This document shows, piece by piece, positions 7,275 to 15,614 of a stretch of DNA of 64,000 bases. Source of the DNA: Bacillota bacterium (GTDB taxonomy: Bacteria > Bacillota > Clostridia > Christensenellales > Aristaeellaceae). Location of the stretch: positions 1 through 64,000 of the forward strand of contig JAEZTL010000031.1 in the NCBI GenBank assembly GCA_023421395.1, given 5' to 3'. Under the pieces are notes generated by a model. It searched no databases, was not told the origin of the DNA, and saw only the letters and a program-made list of their open reading frames with translations. The translations under genes were made by a program, and so were the position numbers. Positions within the stretch are counted from its first letter, which is position 1, and each line of letters opens with the position of its first letter.

Positions 7275-8168
7275 ATGCAGCAGATCCTGTTGGGCGCGGT
7301 GGCGCTGGGGCTCCTTTGGGCCGTGATGACCATTGGCGTGTACATCACCTACCGCATTCTGGACATCGCGGACCTGACGGTAGAGGGCAGTATTACGTTG
7401 GGCGCCTCCGTCAGCGCGTCGATGATCGCGGGCGGCGCGAATCCCGGTCTGGCCACCCTCTGCGCGCTGGCGGCGGGGTTTGCGGCTGGGCTGGCCACGG
7501 GCCTTCTCCATACCAAGCTGCGCATACCGGCGCTTCTGGCGGGGATTCTGACGATGATCGCGCTGTATTCGGTCAACCTGCGGGTGCTGGGCAAGGCCAA
7601 TGTGTCGCTGCTTCGGATGCGTACGGTGTACAGCCCTCTGGAGGCGCTGGGGCTTGAAAAGAACATGGCGGTGGTGATTCTTGGCCTTGGCCTCGTGCTT
7701 CTGATCATCCTGATCCTCTATTGGTTCTTCGGGACGGAGATTGGAAACGCCATCCGCGCCACCGGCAACAACCCGAGCATGGTGCGCGCTCAGGGCGTCA
7801 ACACCGACAGCATGAAGATCCTGGGGTTGGTGCTCTCCAACGGCCTCGTGGCCCTCAGCGGCGCGATGATCGCCCAGAGCCAGAACTTTGCCGACGTGCA
7901 GATGGGCACCGGTTCCATCGTGATCGGCCTTGCGTCGCTGATCATCGGCGAAGTGCTGTTCGGGCGGCGCAACTTCTTCAGCCGCCTGTTCTCGCTGATT
8001 CTGGGCGCGGTGACATACCGCGTCATCATCGCAATGGTTTTGAAGCTGGGCATGCCCACCAACGATTTGAAACTCTTCACCGCCCTCACCGTGGCGCTGG
8101 CGCTTTCGCTGCCGATGTTCCAGGGCTACCTGAATACCATTCGGCGGTCCATGAAGGGGGTACGGTAA
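7275..8168 (+). CDS. ABC transporter permease, TrpY-type
   Basis: A 297-residue membrane protein with about eight to nine hydrophobic segments, belonging to the branched-chain-like permease superfamily (BPD_transp_2). The frame is open from 7077, inside the upstream gene, but the ATG at 7275 (MQQILLGAV) is chosen because it begins the first membrane segment and follows AGGGAG. Conserved features include DLTVEGSITLGA and TGNNPSMVRAQGVNTDSMK, the cytoplasmic coupling loop. It forms the channel for the binding protein encoded just upstream (64-bp gap) and abuts the ATPase gene exactly. Confidence 0.87.
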   Translation: MQQILLGAVALGLLWAVMTIGVYITYRILDIADLTVEGSITLGASVSASMIAGGANPGLATLCALAAGFAAGLATGLLHTKLRIPALLAGILTMIALYSVNLRVLGKANVSLLRMRTVYSPLEALGLEKNMAVVILGLGLVLLIILILYWFFGTEIGNAIRATGNNPSMVRAQGVNTDSMKILGLVLSNGLVALSGAMIAQSQNFADVQMGTGSIVIGLASLIIGEVLFGRRNFFSRLFSLILGAVTYRVIIAMVLKLGMPTNDLKLFTALTVALALSLPMFQGYLNTIRRSMKGVR

Positions 8169-8963
8169 ATGCTGACGTTGAAAGGCATCCGGAAAAGCTT
8201 TAACATCGGCACCGTCAACGAAAAGGTTGCGCTGGACGGGGTGGATCTGACGCTTTCGGCAGGGGATTTTGTCAGCGTGATCGGCGGCAACGGCGCGGGC
8301 AAGTCCACGCTTCTAAACGCCGTGGCAGGGGTCTATCCGGTGGACGAGGGCGTGATCGAGATTGACGGTGTCAACGTGACGCGGCTTTCCGAATTCCGGC
8401 GCGCCCGGTACCTGGGTCGCGTGTTTCAGGACCCGATGATGGGAACCGCCGGGGACATGAACATCGAGGAAAACCTGGCGATGGCGCTTCGGCGCGGCGA
8501 GCGCCGCACCCTTCGCTGGGGTGTGACCGCCGCCGAGCGCAAGCGCTACTTTGAGATTCTGAAGCACCTGGACCTCGGACTTGAGAACCGGATGACCACC
8601 AAGGTGGGGCTTTTGTCCGGCGGTCAGCGGCAGGCGCTGACGCTGCTCATGGCGACGCTCAAGGCCCCCAGGCTGCTGCTGCTCGACGAGCATACCGCCG
8701 CCCTCGACCCCAAGACCGCCGCCAAGGTGCTCGTCCTCAGCGACCGGTTCATCGCCGAGGAAAAGCTGACGGCCCTCATGGTCACCCACAATATGCGGGA
8801 CGCCATCCAGCACGGCAACCGCCTTCTGATGATGCATGAGGGAAAAGTCATCGTGGACGTTTCGGGGGACGAAAAAAAGCGCCTCACCGTCGAGACGCTC
8901 CTTGGCATGTTCGGCAAGGCCAGCGGCCAGCAATTGGCCAGCGACAGGATGCTGCTGTCCTGA
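8169..8963 (+). CDS. ABC transporter ATP-binding protein, TrpZ-type
   Basis: A 264-residue ATPase. Walker A is GGNGAGKST, the signature is LSGGQRQALTLLMA, and Walker B is LLLLDEHTAALDP; the H in DEHTAALD is typical of this transporter group rather than the usual DEPT. The H-loop is VTHNM. The start codon follows the permease stop codon with no gap, so translation is coupled. It powers the TrpX/TrpY-like pair. A long palindrome (8982-9027) ends the unit. Confidence 0.9.
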   Translation: MLTLKGIRKSFNIGTVNEKVALDGVDLTLSAGDFVSVIGGNGAGKSTLLNAVAGVYPVDEGVIEIDGVNVTRLSEFRRARYLGRVFQDPMMGTAGDMNIEENLAMALRRGERRTLRWGVTAAERKRYFEILKHLDLGLENRMTTKVGLLSGGQRQALTLLMATLKAPRLLLLDEHTAALDPKTAAKVLVLSDRFIAEEKLTALMVTHNMRDAIQHGNRLLMMHEGKVIVDVSGDEKKRLTVETLLGMFGKASGQQLASDRMLLS

Positions 8964-8981
8964 CAGGTGATTACCGCTTGG

Positions 8982-9027
8982 GAAAGCAGATGGATGTCTT
9001 GACCGGTCAAGACATCCATCTGCTTTC
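8982..9027. terminator. 46-bp perfect palindrome acting as bidirectional terminator
   Basis: Two 23-base arms (GAAAGCAGATGGATGTCTTGACC and its exact complement) with no spacer. It lies 18 bp behind the ATPase gene and 22 bp behind the convergent orphan gene. The T-tract is weak, but the stem is very stable. Absence of any spacer is unusual for a terminator. Confidence 0.7.
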
Positions 9028-9049
9028 TATTTGGTTGTTGTGCTCTCAC

Positions 9050-9775
9050 TCAACGGCCACAAGACGGGTAAATTTCTTGAATCACATGTACTTCATCATA
9101 CGGGAAATGTTTGTCGGAATAGGATAATGCATGTTTTATGTATTCGTCTATATACTTTTGAGAAATAAACCAAACCTGATGGTCTTTCGCATCTCGACTG
9201 GATCCGGAAAGAACCCAGTTGACGCGCGGATGGTCTCGGAAATGAGTAAGGAATTCCATGCAATCGGCTATATTTCCGCGATATAAAGCCCCTGAAGACT
9301 TATCTAAATAAGATGAACCAACAATCGAAACATCATCAATAAGAAAACAGATTATTATATCGGATTCCGAGACGTCGTTGGATAAACTTAGACATTTTTC
9401 GATATATCTTTGTATTTTCTGATAATGCTTGTCAAATGAAGATATTACATTGCTTAGATAGTGATTTCCGCTTGAAGGAAGTTTAATCTTCTCGTGATAT
9501 GATATACCATACCCGTGCCTATCAATTCTGGCCAATTCCAGATTTTGCACATCACCTTTTTTGGTTTTTTTGGAACAAGTAAATTGGAAATGCTCAATTA
9601 TGAGGAGATTTCCATTTAGTGTGATATAACAATCAGGTCCGTCACAGGGGAAAAACTTGCCGTGTTCCACAAATTCCTGTAGCATCAGGACTTGATCGTT
9701 ATCTCCGTGGTAATGTACGGTATTATTTTCTTCGGGAAGGTAGAGCATAAGCGTCTTTTCTACTTCGCCACGCAT
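9050..9775 (-). CDS. AT-rich orphan gene, unknown function
   Basis: A 241-residue soluble protein that I do not recognise. Codon use is sharply different from its neighbours: many AT-ending codons (AAA, GAT, ATA, TTT), while genes on both sides are GC-rich, which points to recent acquisition. Residues near 55-80 (LLIIEHFQFTCSKKTKKGD) have spaced acidic and lysine residues that could suit a nuclease-like or restriction-type fold, but this is weak. Later motifs are IIICFLIDDVS and VHVIQEIYPSCGR. No signal peptide or membrane segment. It is monocistronic, lies between two strong hairpins and has a plausible start. A defence or phage-derived role is possible but unsupported. Confidence 0.7.
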   Translation of the reverse strand: MRGEVEKTLMLYLPEENNTVHYHGDNDQVLMLQEFVEHGKFFPCDGPDCYITLNGNLLIIEHFQFTCSKKTKKGDVQNLELARIDRHGYGISYHEKIKLPSSGNHYLSNVISSFDKHYQKIQRYIEKCLSLSNDVSESDIIICFLIDDVSIVGSSYLDKSSGALYRGNIADCMEFLTHFRDHPRVNWVLSGSSRDAKDHQVWFISQKYIDEYIKHALSYSDKHFPYDEVHVIQEIYPSCGR

Positions 9776-9823
9776 GGTGAACCTCCCGGATGAAAACCAC
9801 TTAATAAGATCTACATCAAAACG

Positions 9824-9862
9824 CAGTATCCGCCTGCGGAATGCAATTGCAGGCGGATACTG
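9824..9862 (-). terminator. Terminator of the oxoamine-synthase operon
   Basis: Perfect 14-bp arms CAGTATCCGCCTGC / GCAGGCGGATACTG around an 11-base loop, 7 bp past the stop codon of the fusion gene. On the - strand it runs into GCGTTTTG. Confidence 0.75.
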
Positions 9863-9868
9863 GAATAA

Positions 9869-12800
9869 TTATGCGAACGTCGCCTTGACTTCCGGCTTCC
9901 GAACTTCTGGCGCCTTGGCGGGGGGGAGGGCGATGCCTTCCTCGGCCGCGAGCTTGACCAGAAGGTCCAGAGCCTTTGCGATCTGTTCCGGCTTGTGTTC
10001 GCTGATCACACAGAAGCGAAGCCGCGCCTTGCCCCGGGGCACCGCGGGGTACACCGCCGGGGGCACGAATACGCCGTGCTCGCGCAGGACGTTCGAGAGG
10101 TGGAAGGCGTCCTCGTCCCGACCGACCAGAATGGGCACGATGGCCGTCTCCGACGCGAGGCAAGTGTTGAGGTTGCGCGCCGCTGCCTCCCGCATGAAGG
10201 CGGCGATGTTCTCCCGCATCCTCGACATAATGGACGGGTCCTGCCGGAGGAGGCGGATGGAGGTCAGCGTCGCGGCCGCCAGCGGCGGCGAGATGCCCAC
10301 CGAGAACACGAAGCCGGGCAGGTTGTAGCGCAGATATTCGATGATCTCCTTCGGGCCCGCCAGATAGCCGCCGCAGGCGCCCAGTCCCTTGGAGAGCGTG
10401 CCCATCTTGATGTCGATGTCGCTGGGGTTGAGGCCGAAGTATTCGTCCACGCCGCCGCCGGTCTTTCCAATCACGCAGGCACTGTGGGCTTCGTCCACCA
10501 TCAGGAAACAGCCGAACTTTTTCTTGAGCGCCACGAAAGCGGGCACGTCCGCGATGTCGCCGTCCATCGAGTAGGCGCCCTCGATGATGATCAGCACCTT
10601 CTCAAACTTGTGGCGCTGCATGCGCAGGATGCTTTCCAGCGCCTTGGCGTCGTTGTGGGGGAAGGGCTTGCACATGGCTCTGCTCAATTTGCAGCCCTGG
10701 TCGATGGAATTGTGGGCCAGTGCGTCGTAGACGATCAGGTCCTTCGGGCCGCAGAAGTTTCCCACCACCGTCACGTTGGTAGAGTGGCCGCCCACCAGCA
10801 CCAATGCGCTCTCCGCGTGCTTCCACTCGGCAATCTCGCGCTCCAGTTCCTGATAAAGGCTCTTTTCGCCTGCCAGCAGCCGACTGCCGCTGGCGCTGGT
10901 GCCGTACTGATCGATGGCGGCCTTGGCGGCTTCCATGACCTCCTTGCGGCCCGACATGCCCACGTAGTTGTAGGAACCGAAGTTGAGCACTTCCACACCC
11001 GCCATGATGGAGGTGTCCCTGAGGGGCGAGTCATGACAGACGAAATATGGGTTCTCCGCTCCGTCCGCCATCAGCGCCTGTTGTCGCGCGTAGAAGGCCT
11101 TGAACTCCGGCGTCTCCCGGAATTCGGAGATGGGTGAGACCGGTTCAGAAGGGGCCTTCGCCTCCTGGAAGCCGTGCTGCCGCTCGTAAACAAGCCGGGA
11201 AAGCCCGCTGACCGTCGTGCAGCGGCCGTACTCCTCCGGCGGGATGATGAAGCCAAAGGCCTCCTCCACGCGGATGGAGATGGACAATACCTGCAGGCTG
11301 TCGCCGCCCAGGTCGTCCAGGAAGTGAGCGTCGTCTCGGATCTGCTTTTCAGGGGTTTCCAGCACCTCGGCGTAGATTTTGCGCACCTGGTCGCTGATTC
11401 GGCGCATCTCGAGATCCACCAGCTCCGTCTTGACGCCGTCCCTGGGCGCGCCGTAGGACATCGAGGCCACCGAACGGATGCTGAGTTCCCGGTAGGCGTC
11501 GGGATGTTCCAGAATCTGTTTTCGCAGTTCCACACGCTTGACTTTGATGGAATTGACCAGCGGGAGCTTTTCACCGGATACCAGCACGCGCCCCACCTGC
11601 TTGACCACGGGGAGCTTGCCGTTGATCTGCGCGATCCTGGCGCAGAGGCCCTTGACGTATACCTCATCCCCGGCCTTGTCTCCCAGGTACATCACCAGCG
11701 CGATTTCCTGATAGAGAGGCTTCGCCGGATCGGTTGGGATGCCCAGCACGCTCAGCTGCTCCACGTCGGAGAGGAGCGCGAAGGCGTCTTCCACCTCGTC
11801 GGGGTAGACGTTTTCACCGGATTCATTAATCACCACGTCCTTGACGCGGCCCTCCACGTACATGCGGCTGCCTGCCTCCAGCCGCACCACGTCGCCGGTG
11901 TGCAGCCAGCCTTCCGCGTCCAGCGCGGGCGGGATGAGCTGCCCGTCCACCAGCTGCCCCGTGTGCAGAGAACGGCCCTTGATCAGCATCTCACCCCGGT
12001 TGGGTTTGTCCCCATCGGGGATCACTCGGTAAGAGACGTTTGCAAGCGGACGGCCCACCGAGCCCGACACGCGGGTGCGCAGATTCCGGCTGGTTTCGAC
12101 GGAGGTAATGGCCGTTTCGGTCATGCCGAAGCCGGACACCGTGAAGTAGCCCAGCGCGCTCAGCGTCTTCATCTGCTCCGTGGGCGTATGGCTGCCGCCC
12201 AGGATGATGCACTCCACATCGCCGCCGAGAAGCTTGTCCAGCACGGAACGGAACAGCACCTTACGGGCGAAGCCGCGCCCCAGCGCAGGGGCTACGTGCT
12301 GCAGCATGAGACTGGCGCCGCGCATGGCGCGCCAGGCCGCGCGCTTGCCGGCAGATTCCTTGGCGACCTTTTTTTCAAGCCCTGTCGCGAGGTTCGTGGC
12401 CAATAGCGGCACGGCCAGCAGCAGCTGAATGCGAAAGCGGGTGGCGCCCTCCACGATGGTTTGCGGCGCGCGATCCTTCAGGTATACGTTGGCGTAGCCC
12501 AGAAAACTGCACCACATCAGGCAGACCATGAAGCCGAACACGTGGTGGAATGGCAGGAACGCCAGACTGCGGCGGTTGCCGTCATTGATGATCGCTTTGC
12601 AGGCGTTGTAGAGCAGTTCGCTGGACAGCACCTGGTTGGCGACCGCCTCGCCGTCATATACGAAGATGCGGCTGGTGGCGGTGGTGCCGCTGGTGCAAAG
12701 CGCCACCTTGTCGGCGAATTCTGGGGTAAAGTTTTGCGGGGCATCGGGCGCATGTTTCAGCTCGTCCAGCGTCACCATCCTTACGCCGCCCGGGAGCGGC

Positions 12801-13186
12801 CGGGGATTTCTGGTGACGAGCAGCGCCGCGCCGGACTGGCCGAGCATATAGTCCATCTTTTCGTCGGGCAGCGTGAAGTCCAGGAGCACCGCGTTGTACC
12901 CCGCCAAAATCAGTCCCCAGAAGGCGGGAAACCACTCCGGGCAGGTGTCCATGGCGATGGCGGCGAATTTTTCTTTTTTGCCGCCTCCGTAGCGGTTTAC
13001 GATGTGGGCGGCGAAGGCCCTGGCCCGCGCCTCGTACTGCGCATAGCTGACGGCGACCTCCGCGCCATTTTCCAGGTACAGCGCGGCGGTCACATCGCCC
13101 CAGGAGCACGTCAGGCGGAACAGGTTCGACAGGGACATGTCTTTTCGAAGCGCGTCGCAGCGCTTGAGTACAGGACTATTTTGCAT
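9869..13186 (-). CDS. Adenylation - acyl carrier - alpha-oxoamine synthase fusion
   Basis: A 1105-residue multidomain enzyme. Residues 1-560: AMP-forming acyl ligase with SGTTATS (166-172), FGMTETA (353-359), HTGD (429-432) and the late lysine in LVNSIKVKR (K548). Residues 595-670: carrier domain with DDLGGDSLQVL, S630 being the phosphopantetheine site. Residues 690-1085: PLP-dependent alpha-oxoamine synthase (KBL / serine palmitoyltransferase / BioF family) with GSYNYVG, GSRLLAG, DEAHSACVIG (D898) and the PLP lysine K933 in TLSKGLGACGG. The likely reaction is activation of an acyl chain, loading on its own carrier and decarboxylative condensation with an amino acid to an alpha-amino ketone. 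The start follows AAGGAGA. It overlaps the upstream reductase gene by 11 bp. The substrate pair is inference. Confidence 0.9.
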   Translation of the reverse strand: MQNSPVLKRCDALRKDMSLSNLFRLTCSWGDVTAALYLENGAEVAVSYAQYEARARAFAAHIVNRYGGGKKEKFAAIAMDTCPEWFPAFWGLILAGYNAVLLDFTLPDEKMDYMLGQSGAALLVTRNPRPLPGGVRMVTLDELKHAPDAPQNFTPEFADKVALCTSGTTATSRIFVYDGEAVANQVLSSELLYNACKAIINDGNRRSLAFLPFHHVFGFMVCLMWCSFLGYANVYLKDRAPQTIVEGATRFRIQLLLAVPLLATNLATGLEKKVAKESAGKRAAWRAMRGASLMLQHVAPALGRGFARKVLFRSVLDKLLGGDVECIILGGSHTPTEQMKTLSALGYFTVSGFGMTETAITSVETSRNLRTRVSGSVGRPLANVSYRVIPDGDKPNRGEMLIKGRSLHTGQLVDGQLIPPALDAEGWLHTGDVVRLEAGSRMYVEGRVKDVVINESGENVYPDEVEDAFALLSDVEQLSVLGIPTDPAKPLYQEIALVMYLGDKAGDEVYVKGLCARIAQINGKLPVVKQVGRVLVSGEKLPLVNSIKVKRVELRKQILEHPDAYRELSIRSVASMSYGAPRDGVKTELVDLEMRRISDQVRKIYAEVLETPEKQIRDDAHFLDDLGGDSLQVLSISIRVEEAFGFIIPPEEYGRCTTVSGLSRLVYERQHGFQEAKAPSEPVSPISEFRETPEFKAFYARQQALMADGAENPYFVCHDSPLRDTSIMAGVEVLNFGSYNYVGMSGRKEVMEAAKAAIDQYGTSASGSRLLAGEKSLYQELEREIAEWKHAESALVLVGGHSTNVTVVGNFCGPKDLIVYDALAHNSIDQGCKLSRAMCKPFPHNDAKALESILRMQRHKFEKVLIIIEGAYSMDGDIADVPAFVALKKKFGCFLMVDEAHSACVIGKTGGGVDEYFGLNPSDIDIKMGTLSKGLGACGGYLAGPKEIIEYLRYNLPGFVFSVGISPPLAAATLTSIRLLRQDPSIMSRMRENIAAFMREAAARNLNTCLASETAIVPILVGRDEDAFHLSNVLREHGVFVPPAVYPAVPRGKARLRFCVISEHKPEQIAKALDLLVKLAAEEGIALPPAKAPEVRKPEVKATFA

Positions 13187-14024
13187 GGGCCGAATCTCCT
13201 TTTCCCAGATAGTAGCCCTCGAGGATTTGCTGAATCAGCCTCGGAGGAAAGAGCCTGTGCAGCTGCACGGCCAGGTGCTGGTCGAATTTCGCCACGCGCA
13301 CCCGAAACGGGAGGCGCCGGCGTTTCAGGAGTCCCGCCGCGATCAGGCCCAGCCGTGCGGGATCGCAGCCGTTTTCCTCGTCCCGAGCGATGGCCGATAC
13401 ACCGCGCCGGTAGGCTTCGCCATAAGGAGAACGCTCCGCGGCCGCCGCCGCGCGCAGGCGAGTCTTCTGCGAGCCGCCTCGATGGTCGCCCGGCTCCACC
13501 AGGCATACGCCGATGCCCAGCCGCCCGGTTTCCAGCGCGAGGCATTCCGAATACCCCTCGATGGCGTGCTTGCTGGCAGTGTATGCGCTTTGAAACGGAA
13601 TGCCGAGAATGCCGTTGACCGACGAAAAATTGATGATCCTGCCCGCCCCCTGAGCGCGCATGACGGGAAGCGCCGCGCGGATCATCTCCACGGCGCCCAG
13701 AAAGTTGGTTTCCATCACGGCGAGGTATTCGTCGCGGCTGGTCTCCTCGCAGGAACCCAGTACCAGAATTCCGGCGCAATTGTACAGCGCATCCACCCGG
13801 GGTGAGATTTTCAGCGCCAGTTCCTGAAAAGCGCGGATGCTGTCAGGATCGCGCACGTCCAGCGGAATGCGGTGCCCGCCGCACTCACAGGGGCCTTCGT
13901 AAGGCTTGAAGGAGCGCGCCCCGGCGATGACCAGATACCCTTTTTCCATCAGCGCCTTGGCGGTATAATACCCCAGGCCACTGGAGGCGCCCGTAATCCA
14001 AACGGTGCCTTTATCCAATCGCAT
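13176..14024 (-). CDS. Short-chain dehydrogenase/reductase, probable 3-keto reductase partner
   Basis: A 282-residue SDR. The NAD(P)-binding motif TGASSGLG is near residue 11, NCAG near 92, the catalytic serine in NFSSVNG and the YTASK active-site pair near 148. The C-terminal half is basic and ends with an amphipathic stretch (VQLHRLFPPRLIQQIL), as in reductases that act on lipid ketones. It is the first gene of the unit and overlaps the oxoamine-synthase fusion, so the two are translationally coupled. By analogy with 3-ketodihydrosphingosine reductase it would reduce the ketone made by the fusion to an alcohol; this is inferred from the pairing, not from a specific motif. Confidence 0.88.
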   Translation of the reverse strand: MRLDKGTVWITGASSGLGYYTAKALMEKGYLVIAGARSFKPYEGPCECGGHRIPLDVRDPDSIRAFQELALKISPRVDALYNCAGILVLGSCEETSRDEYLAVMETNFLGAVEMIRAALPVMRAQGAGRIINFSSVNGILGIPFQSAYTASKHAIEGYSECLALETGRLGIGVCLVEPGDHRGGSQKTRLRAAAAAERSPYGEAYRRGVSAIARDEENGCDPARLGLIAAGLLKRRRLPFRVRVAKFDQHLAVQLHRLFPPRLIQQILEGYYLGKGDSAHAK

Positions 14025-14058
14025 CCATCCCCATCCTCAAGTGGAAGATACTGCAATA

Positions 14059-14092
14059 CGTGAATTATACTTCACGCGGGTTGCTTATGCAA
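14059..14092 (-). promoter_or_regulatory. Promoter with operator-like inverted repeat upstream of the reductase
   Basis: On the - strand: -35 TTGCAT (14087-14092), 17-bp spacer, -10 TATAAT (14064-14069). The inverted repeat CGTGAA-N6-TTCACG (14059-14076) covers the -10 box, so a bound repressor would block it. The start codon at 14024 is 35-40 bp downstream. Confidence 0.7.
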
Positions 14093-14181
14093 GTTTTTAA
14101 TCTGAAGGTTTCACACACGAAGACGTAATGTTTTGTAAAAATCAGGCGGAAAGAAAGGAGGTCGTCCCCTGCGCGCATGGT

Positions 14182-14207
14182 TTGAAGGCGCGGGATCGTG
14201 GTATAAT
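14182..14207 (+). promoter_or_regulatory. Extended -10 promoter of the peroxiredoxin-pirin unit
   Basis: TGGTATAAT (14199-14207) is an extended -10. The only -35-like sequence, TTGAAG (14182-14187), is 14 bp away, which is short, so the TG extension probably does most of the work. Confidence 0.55.
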
Positions 14208-14264
14208 CTTTCCCGAAAGCGTCGCGCGCGGCATCTTGCGCGCGGCCGAAAAGGAGGCTTTGCC

Positions 14265-14723
14265 ATGAAACCCATTGAAGTCGGAATGCACGCGCCCGCC
14301 TTTACCATGGAGGATACCGAGGAGCGGCCGGTAGAGCTCAAGGATTATCTGGGCAGGAAAGTACTCCTGTCCTGGCACCCGATCGCCTGGACCGGCGTCT
14401 GCACGGATCAGATGCGCGCGCTGGAAGTCAACTGGGAGCGTTTTCAGGCGCTGAACACGATGCCGCTGGGCATCAGCGTGGACCCCAGTCCAGGCAAGAA
14501 GGCGTGGGCGGCAGTGCTCAGGCTCAAAAATTTGCCGCTGTTGTCTGATTTCTGGCCCCACGGCAAGGTGGCGCAGGACTACGGGATCTTCCATGAGGAG
14601 TTTGGCATGTCCGAGCGCGCCAACATCATCGTGGACGAAAAAGGCGTCGTGCAATGGGTTAAGGTCTACCCCATGAGCCAGCTGCCCGATATCGAAGAGG
14701 TATTCGCGGAGCTTTCAAAATAG
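14265..14723 (+). CDS. Peroxiredoxin, AhpC/TSA family, single-cysteine type
   Basis: A 152-residue thioredoxin-fold peroxidase. The peroxidatic motif P-x3-T-x2-C is HPIAWTGVCTDQM with C46. No other cysteine is present, so it lacks an internal resolving cysteine and must be reduced by an external thiol. The rest (FWPHGKVAQDYGIF, ANIIVDEKGVVQWVKVYP) fits the AhpC/TSA fold. The ribosome binding site is AAAAGGAGG. It is followed 12 bp later by a pirin gene, a pairing that suggests shared oxidative-stress control. Confidence 0.92.
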   Translation: MKPIEVGMHAPAFTMEDTEERPVELKDYLGRKVLLSWHPIAWTGVCTDQMRALEVNWERFQALNTMPLGISVDPSPGKKAWAAVLRLKNLPLLSDFWPHGKVAQDYGIFHEEFGMSERANIIVDEKGVVQWVKVYPMSQLPDIEEVFAELSK

Positions 14724-14735
14724 CGGGGTGAGCGT

Positions 14736-15569
14736 GTGGAAAAGAGCATACAAAAGGTTGTCAGGGGATTCCGGGCTGTGGACGGCGCGGGCGTACGCCT
14801 CGTCAGGGTACTGGGACACGACGACGTGTACGATTTCGACCCATTCCTGATGTTGGATTCGTTTGATTCCACCGACCCTCAGGACTATCTGGCCGGCTTT
14901 CCGACGCACCCGCACCGGGGCATTGAAACCATCACGTACCTGATCTCCGGCCGTATTGAGCATGAGGACAGCCTTGGCAACGGCGGTGTGATCCACAGCG
15001 GCGAGAGCCAGTGGATGACCGCGGGCGGCGGTATCCTGCACCAGGAGATGCCCAAGGCGTCGGACCGAATGCTGGGCTTCCAGCTGTGGCTCAACATGCC
15101 CGCCTCCGAAAAGATGGCGCCGCCCGCCTATCTGGACATCCGGCAGGATATGATGCCCGTCGTGTCGGAGGACGGCGTCACCGTGCGTGTCATCGCGGGG
15201 GAATACAAGGGACAGAAGGGCGTCGCGCCCCGTCACGTCCGGGCGACGCTGTACGACGTGACGCTGGAGGAAGGCGGGTCGGTCGACCTGGCTGCCGCGT
15301 CGGGGGAGACGGTATTTCTCTTCACCATTGAAGGCGACGCGGTCGTCGCCGGTACGCGCGTGCAGGAGAAATCTGCCGTGCTGATGGGGGCGGGAAACTT
15401 TGTGGGTTTGTCCGCCGCGGGAAAGGCGGCGCGCATCATCTTCTTCATGGGCCCGCCGCTGCGCGAACCCATTGCCTGGGGCGGCCCGATTGTGATGAAC
15501 ACTCGCGAGGAGCTGGATGCCTCGTTCCGGCAGCTTCGGGAGGGAACCTTTCTGAACCGGGTCAGGTAA
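14736..15569 (+). CDS. Pirin-family cupin protein
   Basis: A 277-residue bicupin. The N-terminal cupin has the pirin metal motif FPTHPHRGIETITYL with further ligands in GRIEHEDSLGNGG and the typical SGESQWMTAGGGILHQE. The C-terminal region has IFFMGPPLREPIAWGGPIVMNT. The start is GTG with GGGGTG six bases upstream. Pirins bind Fe or Zn; some act as quercetin dioxygenases, others as redox-sensing regulators, and the role here is open. It forms a two-gene unit with the peroxiredoxin. Confidence 0.92.
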   Translation: MEKSIQKVVRGFRAVDGAGVRLVRVLGHDDVYDFDPFLMLDSFDSTDPQDYLAGFPTHPHRGIETITYLISGRIEHEDSLGNGGVIHSGESQWMTAGGGILHQEMPKASDRMLGFQLWLNMPASEKMAPPAYLDIRQDMMPVVSEDGVTVRVIAGEYKGQKGVAPRHVRATLYDVTLEEGGSVDLAAASGETVFLFTIEGDAVVAGTRVQEKSAVLMGAGNFVGLSAAGKAARIIFFMGPPLREPIAWGGPIVMNTREELDASFRQLREGTFLNRVR

Positions 15570-15572
15570 TCG

Positions 15573-15614
15573 AAAAAGCCGGCCTTCCGCTTGACTGCGG
15601 GAGGCCGGCTTTTT
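15573..15614. terminator. Bidirectional terminator
   Basis: AAAAAGCCGGCCT / AGGCCGGCTTTTT with an interior 5-bp extension (TCCGC/GCGGG). It ends the pirin unit and overlaps the stop codon of the convergent small gene. Confidence 0.9.

Noticed and set aside
9995..11137. 380-codon + strand frame opposite the oxoamine-synthase fusion (and another at 11174-12406)
   Set aside because: GC-rich third positions of the real gene create open frames on the other strand; translations are His/Arg/Gly-rich with no motif.
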